A stretch of 64,000 nucleotides of DNA from JANXYW01 sp031400455 (GCA_031400455.1 JANNPX010000005.1:26451-90450); one strand, 5' to 3'; positions 1 through 8,375 are shown, counted from the first letter of the stretch. Program-made: numbers and translations. Notes: generated from the letters alone by a model not told the origin.

Positions 1-815
1 TGCAACACGTCGATCTGGTAGCCGAGGCGTTCCAGTTTGACGCCGAGGTTACGCACCCCGTGCTTCGTCCTGCCGAAGACCAGTGTCGTGCCCTCAGTCG
101 GCTCGTTGAGCAGCCGCTCCAGGACGGTGAACTTGTCTTCGTCCCAGACCTCGTACACGATGTGATCGATGTCCGGGCCTTCGTCGTCGTCAGCACGTGA
201 CGTCTCGATGACAACAGGCGTCCTGAGGTACTTCGTGGAGACCTTGTGTACCCACTCCGGCGTGGTCGCCGAGAAGAGCGCCGTCTGGCGCTCGCCGGGT
301 GTCTGCGAAAGGATCCGCTCGACGTCCGGCGCGAAGCCACGGTCGAGCATTTCGTCGGCTTCATCCAGCACCATGTAGGTGATGCCGTCGAGCCGCATCG
401 TGCCGCGGGTCAGGTGATCCAGGACGCGCCCCGGCGTACCGACGACGACTTGCGCGCCGCGATAGATCGCGTCCTGCTGCGGACCGAAGGCGCGACCTCC
501 GAAGATGAGCGTCGTCTTGATGCCGGAGCCGCGTGCGAGCTTCTCCAGCACCTCACCGACCTGCTGCGCCAGTTCGCGCGTCGGTACGAGTACCAGCGCC
601 TGGAGCCACTTGTTGTTGAGGTCGATCTTTTCGATGAGGGGGATGCCGAACGCGAGCGTCTTGCCCGATCCGGTGAATGCCTGTCCGATGACGTCTTTGC
701 CTTCGAGCAGAGGGGGGATGGAGAGTTCTTGAATCTCCGTCGGGGTTTCGATTTCCATAGCCTCAAGCGCCTTCTGGCTTGATGGCCGAAGCGTAAATTC
801 ACTAAACGATGACAA
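1..815 (-). CDS. DEAD-box RNA helicase, 3' part beyond window
   Basis: ATP-dependent RNA helicase of superfamily 2; about 271 N-terminal residues are visible and the rest lies beyond base 1. Reading the minus strand gives the Q motif (PTEIQ), motif I AFTGSGKT, Ia PTRELA, Ib TPGR, motif II DEAD, motif III SAT and the beginning of the second RecA domain (LVFGRTKHG). The start is placed at TTG 815, giving a protein beginning MSSFSEFTL, because an AAAGG-type ribosome site lies 7 bases upstream. The first ATG (758) would remove the residues before the Q motif. Such helicases act in RNA unwinding, ribosome assembly or cold adaptation; which applies here cannot be told. A possible promoter at 947-976 would give a leader of about 125 nt. 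Confidence 0.9.
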   Translation of the reverse strand, partial: MSSFSEFTLRPSSQKALEAMEIETPTEIQELSIPPLLEGKDVIGQAFTGSGKTLAFGIPLIEKIDLNNKWLQALVLVPTRELAQQVGEVLEKLARGSGIKTTLIFGGRAFGPQQDAIYRGAQVVVGTPGRVLDHLTRGTMRLDGITYMVLDEADEMLDRGFAPDVERILSQTPGERQTALFSATTPEWVHKVSTKYLRTPVVIETSRADDDEGPDIDHIVYEVWDEDKFTVLERLLNEPTEGTTLVFGRTKHGVRNLGVKLERLGYQIDVL

Positions 816-831
816 ACGGGTACCTTTCGTC

Positions 832-863
832 AGAAGATAGATCTTCTCGATAGATCTTCTCGA
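832..863. repeat. 13-bp tandem repeat and 7-2-7 inverted repeat in helicase leader
   Basis: The unit GATAGATCTTCTC occurs twice in direct tandem from 836. The first copy overlaps a perfect inverted repeat, AGAAGAT-AG-ATCTTCT, at 832-847. The element lies 17 bp upstream of the helicase start codon, within the presumed untranslated leader, where it could fold as a small hairpin. Confidence 0.7.
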
Positions 864-946
864 CGACCAGTGCGAAGGGGGAGACGGGCTTGAGGGGCGC
901 GCAATCGCAGCGGACGCTTACTGAAGATGCTCTCTATTATGTGCAG

Positions 947-976
947 AGTGTACGGCCTTTCGCCCTACCCCTGCAA
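947..976 (-). promoter_or_regulatory. Candidate promoter of the DEAD-box helicase
   Basis: On the minus strand TTGCAG (971-976) and TACACT (947-952) are separated by 18 bases. Transcription would start near 940, leaving a leader of about 125 nt before TTG 815. The leader carries the tandem repeat at 836-863. Assigned by inspection only. Confidence 0.35.
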
Positions 977-1058
977 ATAGGCATTCTTACGCACTTCCGC
1001 TAAGCCATCTCGCAGGACAGCCTGCTGAAGCCAGAATCGCCTCGCAAAAGGATCCGCC

Positions 1059-1922
1059 ATGAGCTACGAATGTATCGACTATCAGGCCAGTGACGGCATC
1101 GCCCGGCTCGTGCTGAACCGGCCGGAGCGGATGAACGCCATCAACACCCAGCTTGTGGCAGATCTCCGCTCGGCGGTCGCGGCTGCCAACGACGACTCCT
1201 CCGTGCGCGTGCTGATCCTCAGTGGCGCCGGCCGCGCGTTCTGCGCTGGCTACGATCTCGATTGGGGCACGAAGGCGGAGGACGCCTCGCAGAAGGCGAT
1301 GTCCGGCCAGTGGGATCCCGTGCGTGACTACCTGGGCATGTCCAGAAACGTGCGCGCCTACATGTCGCTCTGGGAGAGCCCGAAGCCCGTCATCGCGCAG
1401 GTGCACGGCTGGTGCGTCGGCGGCGGCACCGACCTCGCGCTCTGCAGCGACCTCATCTACATGGCCGAGGACGCGCAGATCGGCTACCCGCCGGCCCGCA
1501 TCTGGGGCGAGCCGACGACGATGATGTGGGTGTACCGCCTCGGGCTCGAACACGCCAAGCGGCTGATGCTCAGCGGCGAGTCGCTCACCGGTATCGAGGC
1601 CGAGCGCCTCGGGCTCGCGTCGAAGGCGGTGCCCGTCGAGCGGCTCGCCGACACTGCTGAAACAATGGCGCGAAAGCTGGCTACCATCCCGCTCAACCAG
1701 CTCGTCATGAGCAAGCTGCTCGTGAACCAGGCGTACGAGAACATGGGCCTCCGCACGACGCAGATGCTCGGTACGGTGTTCGATGGCATCGCGCGCCACA
1801 CACCCGAAGGCATCGCCTGGCGGGACGAAGCGATGCGCGACGGATTCCGAGAAGCCGTCCGCCGCCGCGACGCCCCCTTCGGCGACTACGGCGAGCGCAA
1901 GCGCGACGAGCGTCACCCGTAG
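1059..1922 (+). CDS. Enoyl-CoA hydratase/isomerase (crotonase) family protein
   Basis: A 287-residue crotonase-fold acyl-CoA enzyme, close to the usual family length. The oxyanion-hole segments are visible: GRAFCAGYDL near residues 61-70 and WCVGGGTDLALCSD near 119-132. A ribosome site AAAGGA lies just before ATG 1059. The two Glu residues used for hydration in classical enoyl-CoA hydratase do not appear at the expected places: GGGTDLA replaces GGGCELA, and the IGYPPARIWGEP stretch lacks the second Glu. Hydratase activity is therefore uncertain; isomerase, hydrolase or lyase activity is possible. The last 13 residues (APFGDYGERKR region) are repeated at DNA level near 2821-2858 beyond the next gene. 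Confidence 0.88.
   Translation: MSYECIDYQASDGIARLVLNRPERMNAINTQLVADLRSAVAAANDDSSVRVLILSGAGRAFCAGYDLDWGTKAEDASQKAMSGQWDPVRDYLGMSRNVRAYMSLWESPKPVIAQVHGWCVGGGTDLALCSDLIYMAEDAQIGYPPARIWGEPTTMMWVYRLGLEHAKRLMLSGESLTGIEAERLGLASKAVPVERLADTAETMARKLATIPLNQLVMSKLLVNQAYENMGLRTTQMLGTVFDGIARHTPEGIAWRDEAMRDGFREAVRRRDAPFGDYGERKRDERHP
1867..1904 (+). repeat. 38-bp direct repeat, copy 1 (inside crotonase 3' end)
   Basis: Bases 1875-1904 are identical to 2829-2858 (30 bp). Extending to 1867 and 2821 gives 38 bp with two mismatches. This copy encodes the crotonase tail DAPFGDYGERKR. Confidence 0.9.
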
Positions 1923-1968
1923 CGCTGTCGCTCGATCGACGGGCGCACGCACGCGTGGGAGGGAGAAC

Positions 1969-2808
1969 ATCACAAACTCTGACGACAAGGCCAGCCCGGA
2001 TACCCCTTACGCGCTCGGTCACTCGGAAAGAGAGCTGGAACGCCTGGGTCGGCAGGCCCGTGTAATCGATCCGATCACGCGAGGATTCTTTCGTGACGCC
2101 GGCATCGGGCCGGGCATGCGCGTGCTTGATGTGGGCTGCGGCGCCGGCGATACCACGTTTCTCGTCGCGGGCATCGTCGGAGAGACTGGTGAAGTGGTCG
2201 GTGTGGATCGGGCTCCCGCTGCGCTGATGGCTGCCAGGGCTGGCGCGAATAGGCGCTCGCTTCGCAATGTGTCATTCGTCGAAGGCGATGCTGCGGACAT
2301 GACGTTCGATCGACCCTTCGACGCGGTTACCGGCCGTTACGTCCTCTTGTTCCAGCGCGATCCGGCGGCCATGCTCCGAAAGGTTGCCGCTCATGTGCGG
2401 CCGGGCGCGTCGATCGTCTTCCATGAATTGGATTGGGACGGCTCGCGATCGTCTCCGCCGGCGCCGATCTATGACACCGGCACGCGATGGATCGTCGAGA
2501 CGTTTCGGCTCATGGACGCCGAGACGAGCATGGGGCTCAAGCTGTACGCGACGTTCGTCGATGCGGGTCTGACCGCTCCCTCCATGCGGCTGGAAGCCGT
2601 CGTCGGTGCCGGCGCGAACGGTACCGATGCTGTTGGTTTGGTGGCAGATCCCTTGGGCACGCTGTACGCCGACACGATTAGTCTGGGTGTGGCGACGGCG
2701 GCTGAGATGGGAATGGAAACGCTGGCTCGCCGTATGCAGGACGAAGTCACGGCGAACAACAGCGTGCTCGTGGCGCGCTCCGAGGTGGGGGCATGGTCGC
2801 ATGTCTAG
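1969..2808 (+). CDS. Class I SAM-dependent methyltransferase, non-canonical start
   Basis: About 279 residues of a Rossmann-fold methyltransferase. Motif I is LDVGCGAGDTT, followed by an acidic motif II (VVGVDRAP) and EGDAADMTF (motif III). The N-terminal segment YALGHSERELERL resembles the very start of related proteins. The only in-frame ATG/GTG/TTG upstream is ATG 1783, deep inside the crotonase gene. A strong GGAGG (1958-1962) sits 6 bases before ATC 1969, which would give a protein starting with TNSDDK after the initiator. I therefore place the start at ATC and suspect that an ATG was changed, by mutation or sequencing error. The substrate is unknown. The gene is bracketed by two copies of the crotonase tail. 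Confidence 0.75.
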   Translation: MTNSDDKASPDTPYALGHSERELERLGRQARVIDPITRGFFRDAGIGPGMRVLDVGCGAGDTTFLVAGIVGETGEVVGVDRAPAALMAARAGANRRSLRNVSFVEGDAADMTFDRPFDAVTGRYVLLFQRDPAAMLRKVAAHVRPGASIVFHELDWDGSRSSPPAPIYDTGTRWIVETFRLMDAETSMGLKLYATFVDAGLTAPSMRLEAVVGAGANGTDAVGLVADPLGTLYADTISLGVATAAEMGMETLARRMQDEVTANNSVLVARSEVGAWSHV

Positions 2809-2820
2809 CCTTGGATCGCT

Positions 2821-2858
2821 GCGATGCGCCCTTCGGCGACTACGGCGAGCGCAAGCGC
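2821..2858 (+). repeat. 38-bp direct repeat, copy 2 (crotonase tail remnant)
   Basis: This is the second copy of the crotonase 3' segment, in an open frame reading DAPFGDYGERKR and followed at once by TAA (2859-2861). It looks like the displaced original end of the crotonase gene, or a duplication made when the methyltransferase gene arrived. Confidence 0.85.
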
Positions 2859-2886
2859 TAACAAAACGCGCGCGGCGGAGGGACAA

Positions 2887-4173
2887 ATGACGCACCCAAT
2901 CGACACACTCGTGATTGGTGCCGGCGCCGCCGGCCTCGCGGCTGCGCGCCACCTTCATGATGCCGGCGTCAGCGCTGTGGTCGTTGAGGCGCGAGACCGG
3001 ATCGGCGGGCGCGCCCACACCTCGTACGACTTTGCGTCACACCCCGTCGAACTCGGCGCAGAGTTTATCCACGGCGAGAACGTGTGCACGTGGGCGCTCA
3101 TGGAGCGTTTCGGTATGCACGCACTCGACCAGGTGCCGCTCCTGAACGTGCGCGGGTACGTCGACGGCAAGCTCTACGGCCACGACGAATTCCTCCGGTC
3201 TCCGATGATTCGTGCTGCCTTCTCGATGAAGAGCGTCGCGACGGACTGGCTTGCGGCCGGACGCGGCGATGCGTCGTTGCTCGAGGTTGCGCGCGTCACG
3301 AACAGTGAGCGGGGTGTGAGCCTCACCGCTGGAGAGTGGGCAACTTGGTCGCATTTCTTCGCCCAGTATCACGCCGCGGATCCCGATCAGCTCGGTGCGG
3401 CCGGCTGGCTGGAGCCGTCGTTCGAGAACGACGGCGTGCGACTGAATTTCCGCATCACCGAGGGCTATTCGGCGCTCCTGGCCGCGTTCGCTGACGGGCT
3501 CGATGTTAGGCTCTCAACGCCGGTCCAACGCATCGAGTGGGACGCGGCCGGCGTGCGCATTCACGCGGCTGGCGAAACACTCGATGCCGAGCGCGTGATC
3601 GTCACGCTGCCGCTGGGAGTGCTGCAGGAGGGCGGCATCGTGTTCGATCCCCCGCTACCGGATGACAAGCAGCACGCGATCGAAGGTCTGGGCGCGGGGG
3701 CGATCGCAAAGATCATCCTGCGATTCGACGAACAGCTCTGGCCAGATGACCTGACGTTCCTGTTCACCGAGCGAGAGAGCCAGGTCTGGTGGCGCCCTGG
3801 TCGCTGTCGCGATGACGAGGCGCCCGTGCTGATGGCGTTCTTCGGCGGCAGTTCCGTGGCGCATTTCCGGGCGTTCGGAGAAGATGCGCCCCTCGCCGCG
3901 CTGGACGATTTGGAAACGATGCTCGGCCGCAAGCTCGGCTCGCATCTCGTCAGCTCACGCTTCGTGGACTGGCAAGCTGACCCCTACACACGCACGGGCT
4001 ACTCGAGCGTGCCGCCGGGCGGCGCCGGACTCCGCGACGCGCTCGCCGCACCCATTGGGAGTGTGCTGTACTTCGCCGGCGAAGCGACGAACCGCAACCG
4101 CCCCGCGACGGTCCACGGCGCGCTTGAATCGGGGTACCGGGCAGCGCACGAGGTCATGTCGCTCGTGCGCTAG
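2887..4173 (+). CDS. Flavin-containing amine oxidase (MAO/polyamine oxidase family)
   Basis: A 428-residue FAD enzyme expected to oxidise primary, secondary or polyamines using O2. The N-terminal dinucleotide fold is VIGAGAAGLAAA (residues 9-20), followed by the GG doublet RIGGRAHT. The C-terminal FAD-binding motif is YFAGEATNRNRPATVHGA, in which this family holds the flavin ring. ATG 2887 has GGCGGAGGG just upstream. The open frame extends to 2824, but that region includes the crotonase-tail repeat and has no ribosome site. No signal peptide was seen, so it is probably cytoplasmic. The amine substrate cannot be inferred. Confidence 0.88.
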   Translation: MTHPIDTLVIGAGAAGLAAARHLHDAGVSAVVVEARDRIGGRAHTSYDFASHPVELGAEFIHGENVCTWALMERFGMHALDQVPLLNVRGYVDGKLYGHDEFLRSPMIRAAFSMKSVATDWLAAGRGDASLLEVARVTNSERGVSLTAGEWATWSHFFAQYHAADPDQLGAAGWLEPSFENDGVRLNFRITEGYSALLAAFADGLDVRLSTPVQRIEWDAAGVRIHAAGETLDAERVIVTLPLGVLQEGGIVFDPPLPDDKQHAIEGLGAGAIAKIILRFDEQLWPDDLTFLFTERESQVWWRPGRCRDDEAPVLMAFFGGSSVAHFRAFGEDAPLAALDDLETMLGRKLGSHLVSSRFVDWQADPYTRTGYSSVPPGGAGLRDALAAPIGSVLYFAGEATNRNRPATVHGALESGYRAAHEVMSLVR

Positions 4174-4209
4174 GCGCGCTGCGCATGTCGCGATCCGCGG
4201 CTCGGGGCT

Positions 4210-4422
4210 CTACGCCTCTTCGTACTTGAAGGAGAGCTTGATCTTGGCGCGATACAACGAGACCTTGCCGTCCTCGACCGTCATGTCGAGCGTCACGACT
4301 TCGGCGATCCGCAGATCGCGCAACGTCCCACCGGCTCGCGCCACGGCCGCCGAAGCCGCCTTCTCCCACGAGTCCGGGCTCGTGCCAATCAATTCGATGA
4401 TCTTGTAAACGCTCTCTGCCAT
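4210..4422 (-). CDS. Dodecin (flavin-binding dodecamer protein)
   Basis: A 70-residue protein of typical dodecin length. It begins MAESVYKIIELIGTS, continues DSWEKAASAAVARA (with the Trp that stacks on flavin in characterised dodecins), and ends with YRAKIKLSFKYEE. Dodecins form hollow dodecamers that store or buffer FMN or riboflavin. The start is ATG 4422, preceded by a strong GGAGGTGA ribosome site. It converges with the flavin amine oxidase gene, 36 bp away, which may link it to flavin handling (inference). Confidence 0.92.
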   Translation of the reverse strand: MAESVYKIIELIGTSPDSWEKAASAAVARAGGTLRDLRIAEVVTLDMTVEDGKVSLYRAKIKLSFKYEEA

Positions 4423-4626
4423 CTGAATCACCTCCGTGCGAATGTAGTTTGCCTGCTGCGATCGTATACCCGCTGTCAATAGCCACCGTTCCTCGCCGTC
4501 CAACATGCGCCCCCAGCAGGTGACGCCTCCGCAACGGAGTTCACGAACCGCGCTGCACCTTCACGCACGCGTGAGCGTTCGTTACGATGACGCGTCCCAG
4601 CACCCGTCTCAACGAATGGAAGCGCG

Positions 4627-5883
4627 ATGCCCGCCCCGCAAGCCCCTGTCACGCAGCCTGCTGCAGGACTGCGCGGCTACGGACAGCGGACCTTCTCGTC
4701 ACTCGCCATCCCGGACTTCCGCGTGCTCTGGATCGGCAACGTTGGCACCATGTTGGGCCAGTGGGTGCAGTTTGCCGCCCAGGGATACCTGGTCTTCTAC
4801 CTCACAGGCTCGCCGTTCCAGGTGGGCGCCGTAGGGTTCGTGCGCGGTGTCTCCTCCGTGACGGTCGCGCCGTTCGCGGGCACCGTGACCGATCGCTTCA
4901 GCCGCCGGTCAGTGCTGATGGTGATGACCGCTATCAGCGCCACCACCGCCACGCTCGTCGCCGCGCTCATTATCACGGACGTGATCCAGATCTGGATGCT
5001 CTACCCGCTCTCGGCACTCGAGGGCTTCGGCGACGCCGTGAACCAGCCGGCCCGGCAGGTGATGATCTACGACGTTGTCGGCGCGGACGACCTTCCGAAC
5101 GCCGTGGCGGTCAATTCGCTCGGCTCGAACACGATGCGGATCGTCGGGCCGTCGATGGCGGGCGCACTGATCGGCGCCGTCGGCATCGAGGCGGCGTTCA
5201 TCGTTCAGGCCGCCGCGTACACGTTCTCGGTGTACGCCACCTCGCGCATCAAGACGAAGGGCATGCCCGTCGGCCGCGGCACGTCCACCGTGCTGCGCAG
5301 CATGCTCGATGGCGTCGACTACGCCCGGACGCATCGTGACGTGCTGCTGCTGGTGATCATGGCCGCGCTCCCCAGCCTGCTCGTCTATCCGTACGTGCAG
5401 TTCATCCCGGTGTTCGCGAGCGACGTGTTGCACGTAGGCTCGTTCGGATTCGGCTTCCTCGCGTCCGCCGTCGGCTACGGGTCGATCGTTGGTGCCCTGA
5501 TCGCGGCGAACCTGACGCGCATCGAGAAGCGCGGGCAGATCCTCGTCTGGACGACGTTCGTCTACATGGCGCTCGTGACAGGCTTCGCGCTCTCGAACAT
5601 GTATGCGTTGTCGTTCGCACTGCTGGTCATCGCCGGCGTCGCCAACTCGATCTACCTGATGTTCAATCAGGTCATGGTGCAGCTCATCGTGCACGACGAG
5701 TATCGCGGCCGCGTGATGTCGTTGTATGTGATGACGAGCGGCATCACGCCGTTCAGCGCGTTGCTCATGGGCGCGCTGATCGATCTCTTCGGCCCGCAGG
5801 TGACGGTCGCCTGCTTCACCGGACTAGCTTCGGTGATCGTTCTGGTGATCGGCATCACGAGCAAGCGGCTCCGCCAGATCTGA
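4627..5883 (+). CDS. MFS transporter (enterobactin-exporter-like MFS_3 family)
   Basis: A 418-residue polytopic membrane protein with about 12 hydrophobic segments. The MFS loop 2-3 signature is seen as GTVTDRFSRRSVL, and the middle cytoplasmic loop holds a basic stretch. The N-terminal pattern FSSLAIPDFRVLWIGNVGTMLG is characteristic of the MFS_3 (EntS-like) exporters. It probably exports a small molecule or drug with proton antiport; the substrate is unknown. It is convergent with 5899-6342, with only 15 bp between the stop codons. A TACGAT box at about 4582-4587 could be its -10. Confidence 0.88.
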   Translation: MPAPQAPVTQPAAGLRGYGQRTFSSLAIPDFRVLWIGNVGTMLGQWVQFAAQGYLVFYLTGSPFQVGAVGFVRGVSSVTVAPFAGTVTDRFSRRSVLMVMTAISATTATLVAALIITDVIQIWMLYPLSALEGFGDAVNQPARQVMIYDVVGADDLPNAVAVNSLGSNTMRIVGPSMAGALIGAVGIEAAFIVQAAAYTFSVYATSRIKTKGMPVGRGTSTVLRSMLDGVDYARTHRDVLLLVIMAALPSLLVYPYVQFIPVFASDVLHVGSFGFGFLASAVGYGSIVGALIAANLTRIEKRGQILVWTTFVYMALVTGFALSNMYALSFALLVIAGVANSIYLMFNQVMVQLIVHDEYRGRVMSLYVMTSGITPFSALLMGALIDLFGPQVTVACFTGLASVIVLVIGITSKRLRQI

Positions 5884-5898
5884 CCGTTGAGGCTCGCC

Positions 5899-6342
5899 TT
5901 ATCGCCGACGTCCGCCAAACAGCCCTTTGATCTGGTCGATCACCCCACCGCCATCTCGACCCTTCGCGCGCGCCCACGCCTTCTGCGCACCCGCCGAACG
6001 GCCGAGCCCACGCACTCGCTCTCGCATCACTTCTCGTACGCGCTCCGACTCTCCGGCGTCCAGCCAGAAGCCATGGCCCCCAGCACACGCGTCCAGTTCC
6101 AGGTTGTACGCACGATAGTTGAAGGCGTGCATCGGCTCATTGCAGGCCGGGCAGAGCAGTACGCTCTGATGCTTGGCGAACTCGATCATCCCGGTGCGCT
6201 GAGCCTCGTCCGCAACGGTCGATTCCAGCTCGGCTAGTTCATCGTAGTCGTACCAGGCGCCACGACAGGCGGCACATCGGTCGACCGTGATGCCGTGCTC
6301 CGTCTCAGGCTGAAGCTCGTTAGCGTCTCGCGGGCAGATCAT
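5899..6342 (-). CDS. Zinc-ribbon (zf-TFIIB type) protein
   Basis: A 147-residue protein with two zinc-ribbon-like Cys pairs. The first is MICPRDANEL...CAACRGAWYD (residues 1-30), and the second is LLCPACNEPM...DACAGGHGFWLD (about 62-96). Each combines CPxC with CxxC or CxGGHG and the GxWLD signature of zf-TFIIB domains. The C-terminus is basic with Gly/Arg (GLFGGRRR). Members are common near chaperone and rhomboid genes, but their biochemical role is not settled. No membrane segment is present. The function here is not assigned beyond zinc binding. Confidence 0.82.
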   Translation of the reverse strand: MICPRDANELQPETEHGITVDRCAACRGAWYDYDELAELESTVADEAQRTGMIEFAKHQSVLLCPACNEPMHAFNYRAYNLELDACAGGHGFWLDAGESERVREVMRERVRGLGRSAGAQKAWARAKGRDGGGVIDQIKGLFGGRRR

Positions 6343-6549
6343 TTCTTATCCTCCTCATCATTGTAGCCAGGGTGGAGTCCCTAAATGTTGCGATGTGGTA
6401 GTGCTCATGCTGGCCGGTTGCGTCGGCGCGCAACGCCGATCGGTGATGGGCGGCCGTCTGCTCAGCGACGCACTCTGCGCGTGAGAATAGAACCTACGGC
6501 CAGCGTCTCCTACACTCGTTGAACTACACGCAGCAAGGAGAAACCCACA

Positions 6550-8205
6550 ATGGCAGAAGTAGACGGCGCAACACTCATTGCCCGCAGCCTCAAGCAGCAC
6601 GGCATCGAGTACATGTTCGGCATCGTCGGCGTGCCCGTCGTACCGATTGCGTTTGCGGCGCAGCGCGAGGGCATCCAGTACTTCGGCATGCGGCACGAGC
6701 AGTCGGCGTCGTACGCGGCGCAGGCCGTCGGCTACTTGACCGGACGGCCGGGCGCGTGCCTCGCGGTGTCCGGCCCCGGCATGACCAACGCGATCTCCGG
6801 ACTCGCGAACGCCTGGTCGAACCGCTGGCCGATGATCCTCCTCGGCGGCGCGTCCGACATTTCGCAGCACGGCATGGGCGCCTTCCAGGAAGCGCCGCAG
6901 GTCGATGCCGCTCGGCCGTGGTGCAAGTACGCCGCAGAGGTCGACCGCGTCGACCGCATCCCGTACTTCGTCGAGCAGGCCGTGCGCACGTCGATCTACG
7001 GTCGGCCCGGGCCGGTGTATCTCGACCTCCCCGCGGACGTCATCGGCGGAAAAGTCGACGAAGCAGCCGCGCCGCAACGCCCGCGCGTGCCGGACGCGCC
7101 GCGATCGTTCGCCGATCCCGCGTCGGTCGAAGCCGCGATGGCCGCGCTGAAGTCCGCCGAGCGCCCGCTCGTCATCGTTGGCAAGGGCGCCGCCTACGCG
7201 CACGCCGAAGACGAAGTCCGCGCCTTCATCGAGTCAACGCAACTCCCGTTCCTCGCGACCCCAATGGGGAAGGGCGTGGTGCCCGACGACCACCCGCTGT
7301 CCGTGGGCGCGGCGCGATCCTTCGTGCTGCAGAACGCCGATCTCGTCCTGCTGATGGGCGCGCGCCTCAACTGGATCCTCCACTTCGGACTGCCGCCTCG
7401 ATTCAACCCCGACGTGCGCGTGATCCAGATGGACATCGCCGCGGAGGAGATCGGCACGAATGTGTCGACAGAAGTAGCGCTCGTCGGCGACGCGAAGGCG
7501 ATTACCGGACAACTCAACGGCGTGCTGCGCGAGCAGCCGTGGCAGTTCGCTGCCGAGAACACGTGGCGCACCGGCATCGCGAAGAAGATCACCGACAACC
7601 AGGCGACGACACAAGTGCAATTCGACGACGACAGCGTGCCGATGAACTACTACCGCGTGCTGCGTGAGATCCGCGACATCCTGCCGCGTGATGCAATCAT
7701 TGCGAGCGAAGGCGCGAACACGATGGATATTGGCCGCACGGTGCTACCGAACTTCCTGCCGCGCCACCGGCTCGATGCGGGCAGCTTCGGCACGATGGGC
7801 GTCGGCCTGTCGTTCGCGATTGCGGCGCAGGCCGTCAATCCGGGCGCGCGCGTCGTCGCCGTCGAGGGTGACTCCGCATTCGGATTCAGCGGCATGGAAG
7901 TGGAAGTGGCGTGCCGGTACGGGATGCCGATCACGTTCATCATCCTCAACAACAATGGCATCAGCGGCGGGCCGAGCACCATCGATCGATCACGTCCGCT
8001 GCTCCCGATGGCGCTGTTGCCGCAGGCGCGATACGAGAAAGTGATCGAGGCGTTCGGTGGCGATGGCTACTTCGTCGAGACGCCGGACCAGTTGCGCCCG
8101 ACGCTCGAGAAGGCGTTTGCGAGCGGCAAGCCCAACGTCGTGAACATCATGATCAACGCGCAGGCGCAACGGAAGGCGCAAGAGTTCGGATGGCTCACGC
8201 GGTAG
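6550..8205 (+). CDS. 2-hydroxyacyl-CoA lyase / oxalyl-CoA decarboxylase family ThDP enzyme
   Basis: A 551-residue thiamine-diphosphate enzyme with the three-domain layout of the acetolactate-synthase superfamily: PYR domain (1-170), central domain (190-330) and PP domain (360-545). Glu50 in MRHEQSA is the expected cofactor-activating Glu. The ThDP/Mg motif is GDSAFGFSGME...NNNG. The central stretch GLPPRFNPDVRVIQMDI and the end RKAQEFGWLTR resemble 2-hydroxyacyl-CoA lyases and oxalyl-CoA decarboxylases more than acetolactate synthases. The lyases cleave 2-hydroxyacyl-CoA into formyl-CoA and an aldehyde, as in alpha-oxidation. AAGGAG lies 9 bases before ATG 6550. Oxalate use cannot be excluded, although no formyl-CoA transferase is nearby. 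Confidence 0.88.
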   Translation: MAEVDGATLIARSLKQHGIEYMFGIVGVPVVPIAFAAQREGIQYFGMRHEQSASYAAQAVGYLTGRPGACLAVSGPGMTNAISGLANAWSNRWPMILLGGASDISQHGMGAFQEAPQVDAARPWCKYAAEVDRVDRIPYFVEQAVRTSIYGRPGPVYLDLPADVIGGKVDEAAAPQRPRVPDAPRSFADPASVEAAMAALKSAERPLVIVGKGAAYAHAEDEVRAFIESTQLPFLATPMGKGVVPDDHPLSVGAARSFVLQNADLVLLMGARLNWILHFGLPPRFNPDVRVIQMDIAAEEIGTNVSTEVALVGDAKAITGQLNGVLREQPWQFAAENTWRTGIAKKITDNQATTQVQFDDDSVPMNYYRVLREIRDILPRDAIIASEGANTMDIGRTVLPNFLPRHRLDAGSFGTMGVGLSFAIAAQAVNPGARVVAVEGDSAFGFSGMEVEVACRYGMPITFIILNNNGISGGPSTIDRSRPLLPMALLPQARYEKVIEAFGGDGYFVETPDQLRPTLEKAFASGKPNVVNIMINAQAQRKAQEFGWLTR

Positions 8206-8257
8206 CGTAGAGTTGGCTGCGGCCGGGCCAGTCCTGTCACGCAGTGACGCGGAACGG

Positions 8258-8286
8258 TTGCTCCGTTCAGGGCCGTTTGCTACCGT
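8258..8286 (+). promoter_or_regulatory. Candidate promoter of the cold-shock gene
   Basis: TTGCTC (8258-8263) and TACCGT (8281-8286) are separated by 17 bases. Transcription near 8293 would give a leader of about 83 nt, a length often seen for cold-shock mRNAs. By inspection only. Confidence 0.4.
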
Positions 8287-8375
8287 CAATAGAGCAATGC
8301 TACTCCGAAGCACGTCAAACGCCGCCCTCGATTTAGGCGCGAGCGACGGCCCCGATCCAGGAAGGAACATACGAC

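Noticed and set aside
1783..1968. Methyltransferase start at ATG 1783
   Set aside because: The extra 62 residues overlap the crotonase gene in another frame, look like shadow translation and have no ribosome site.
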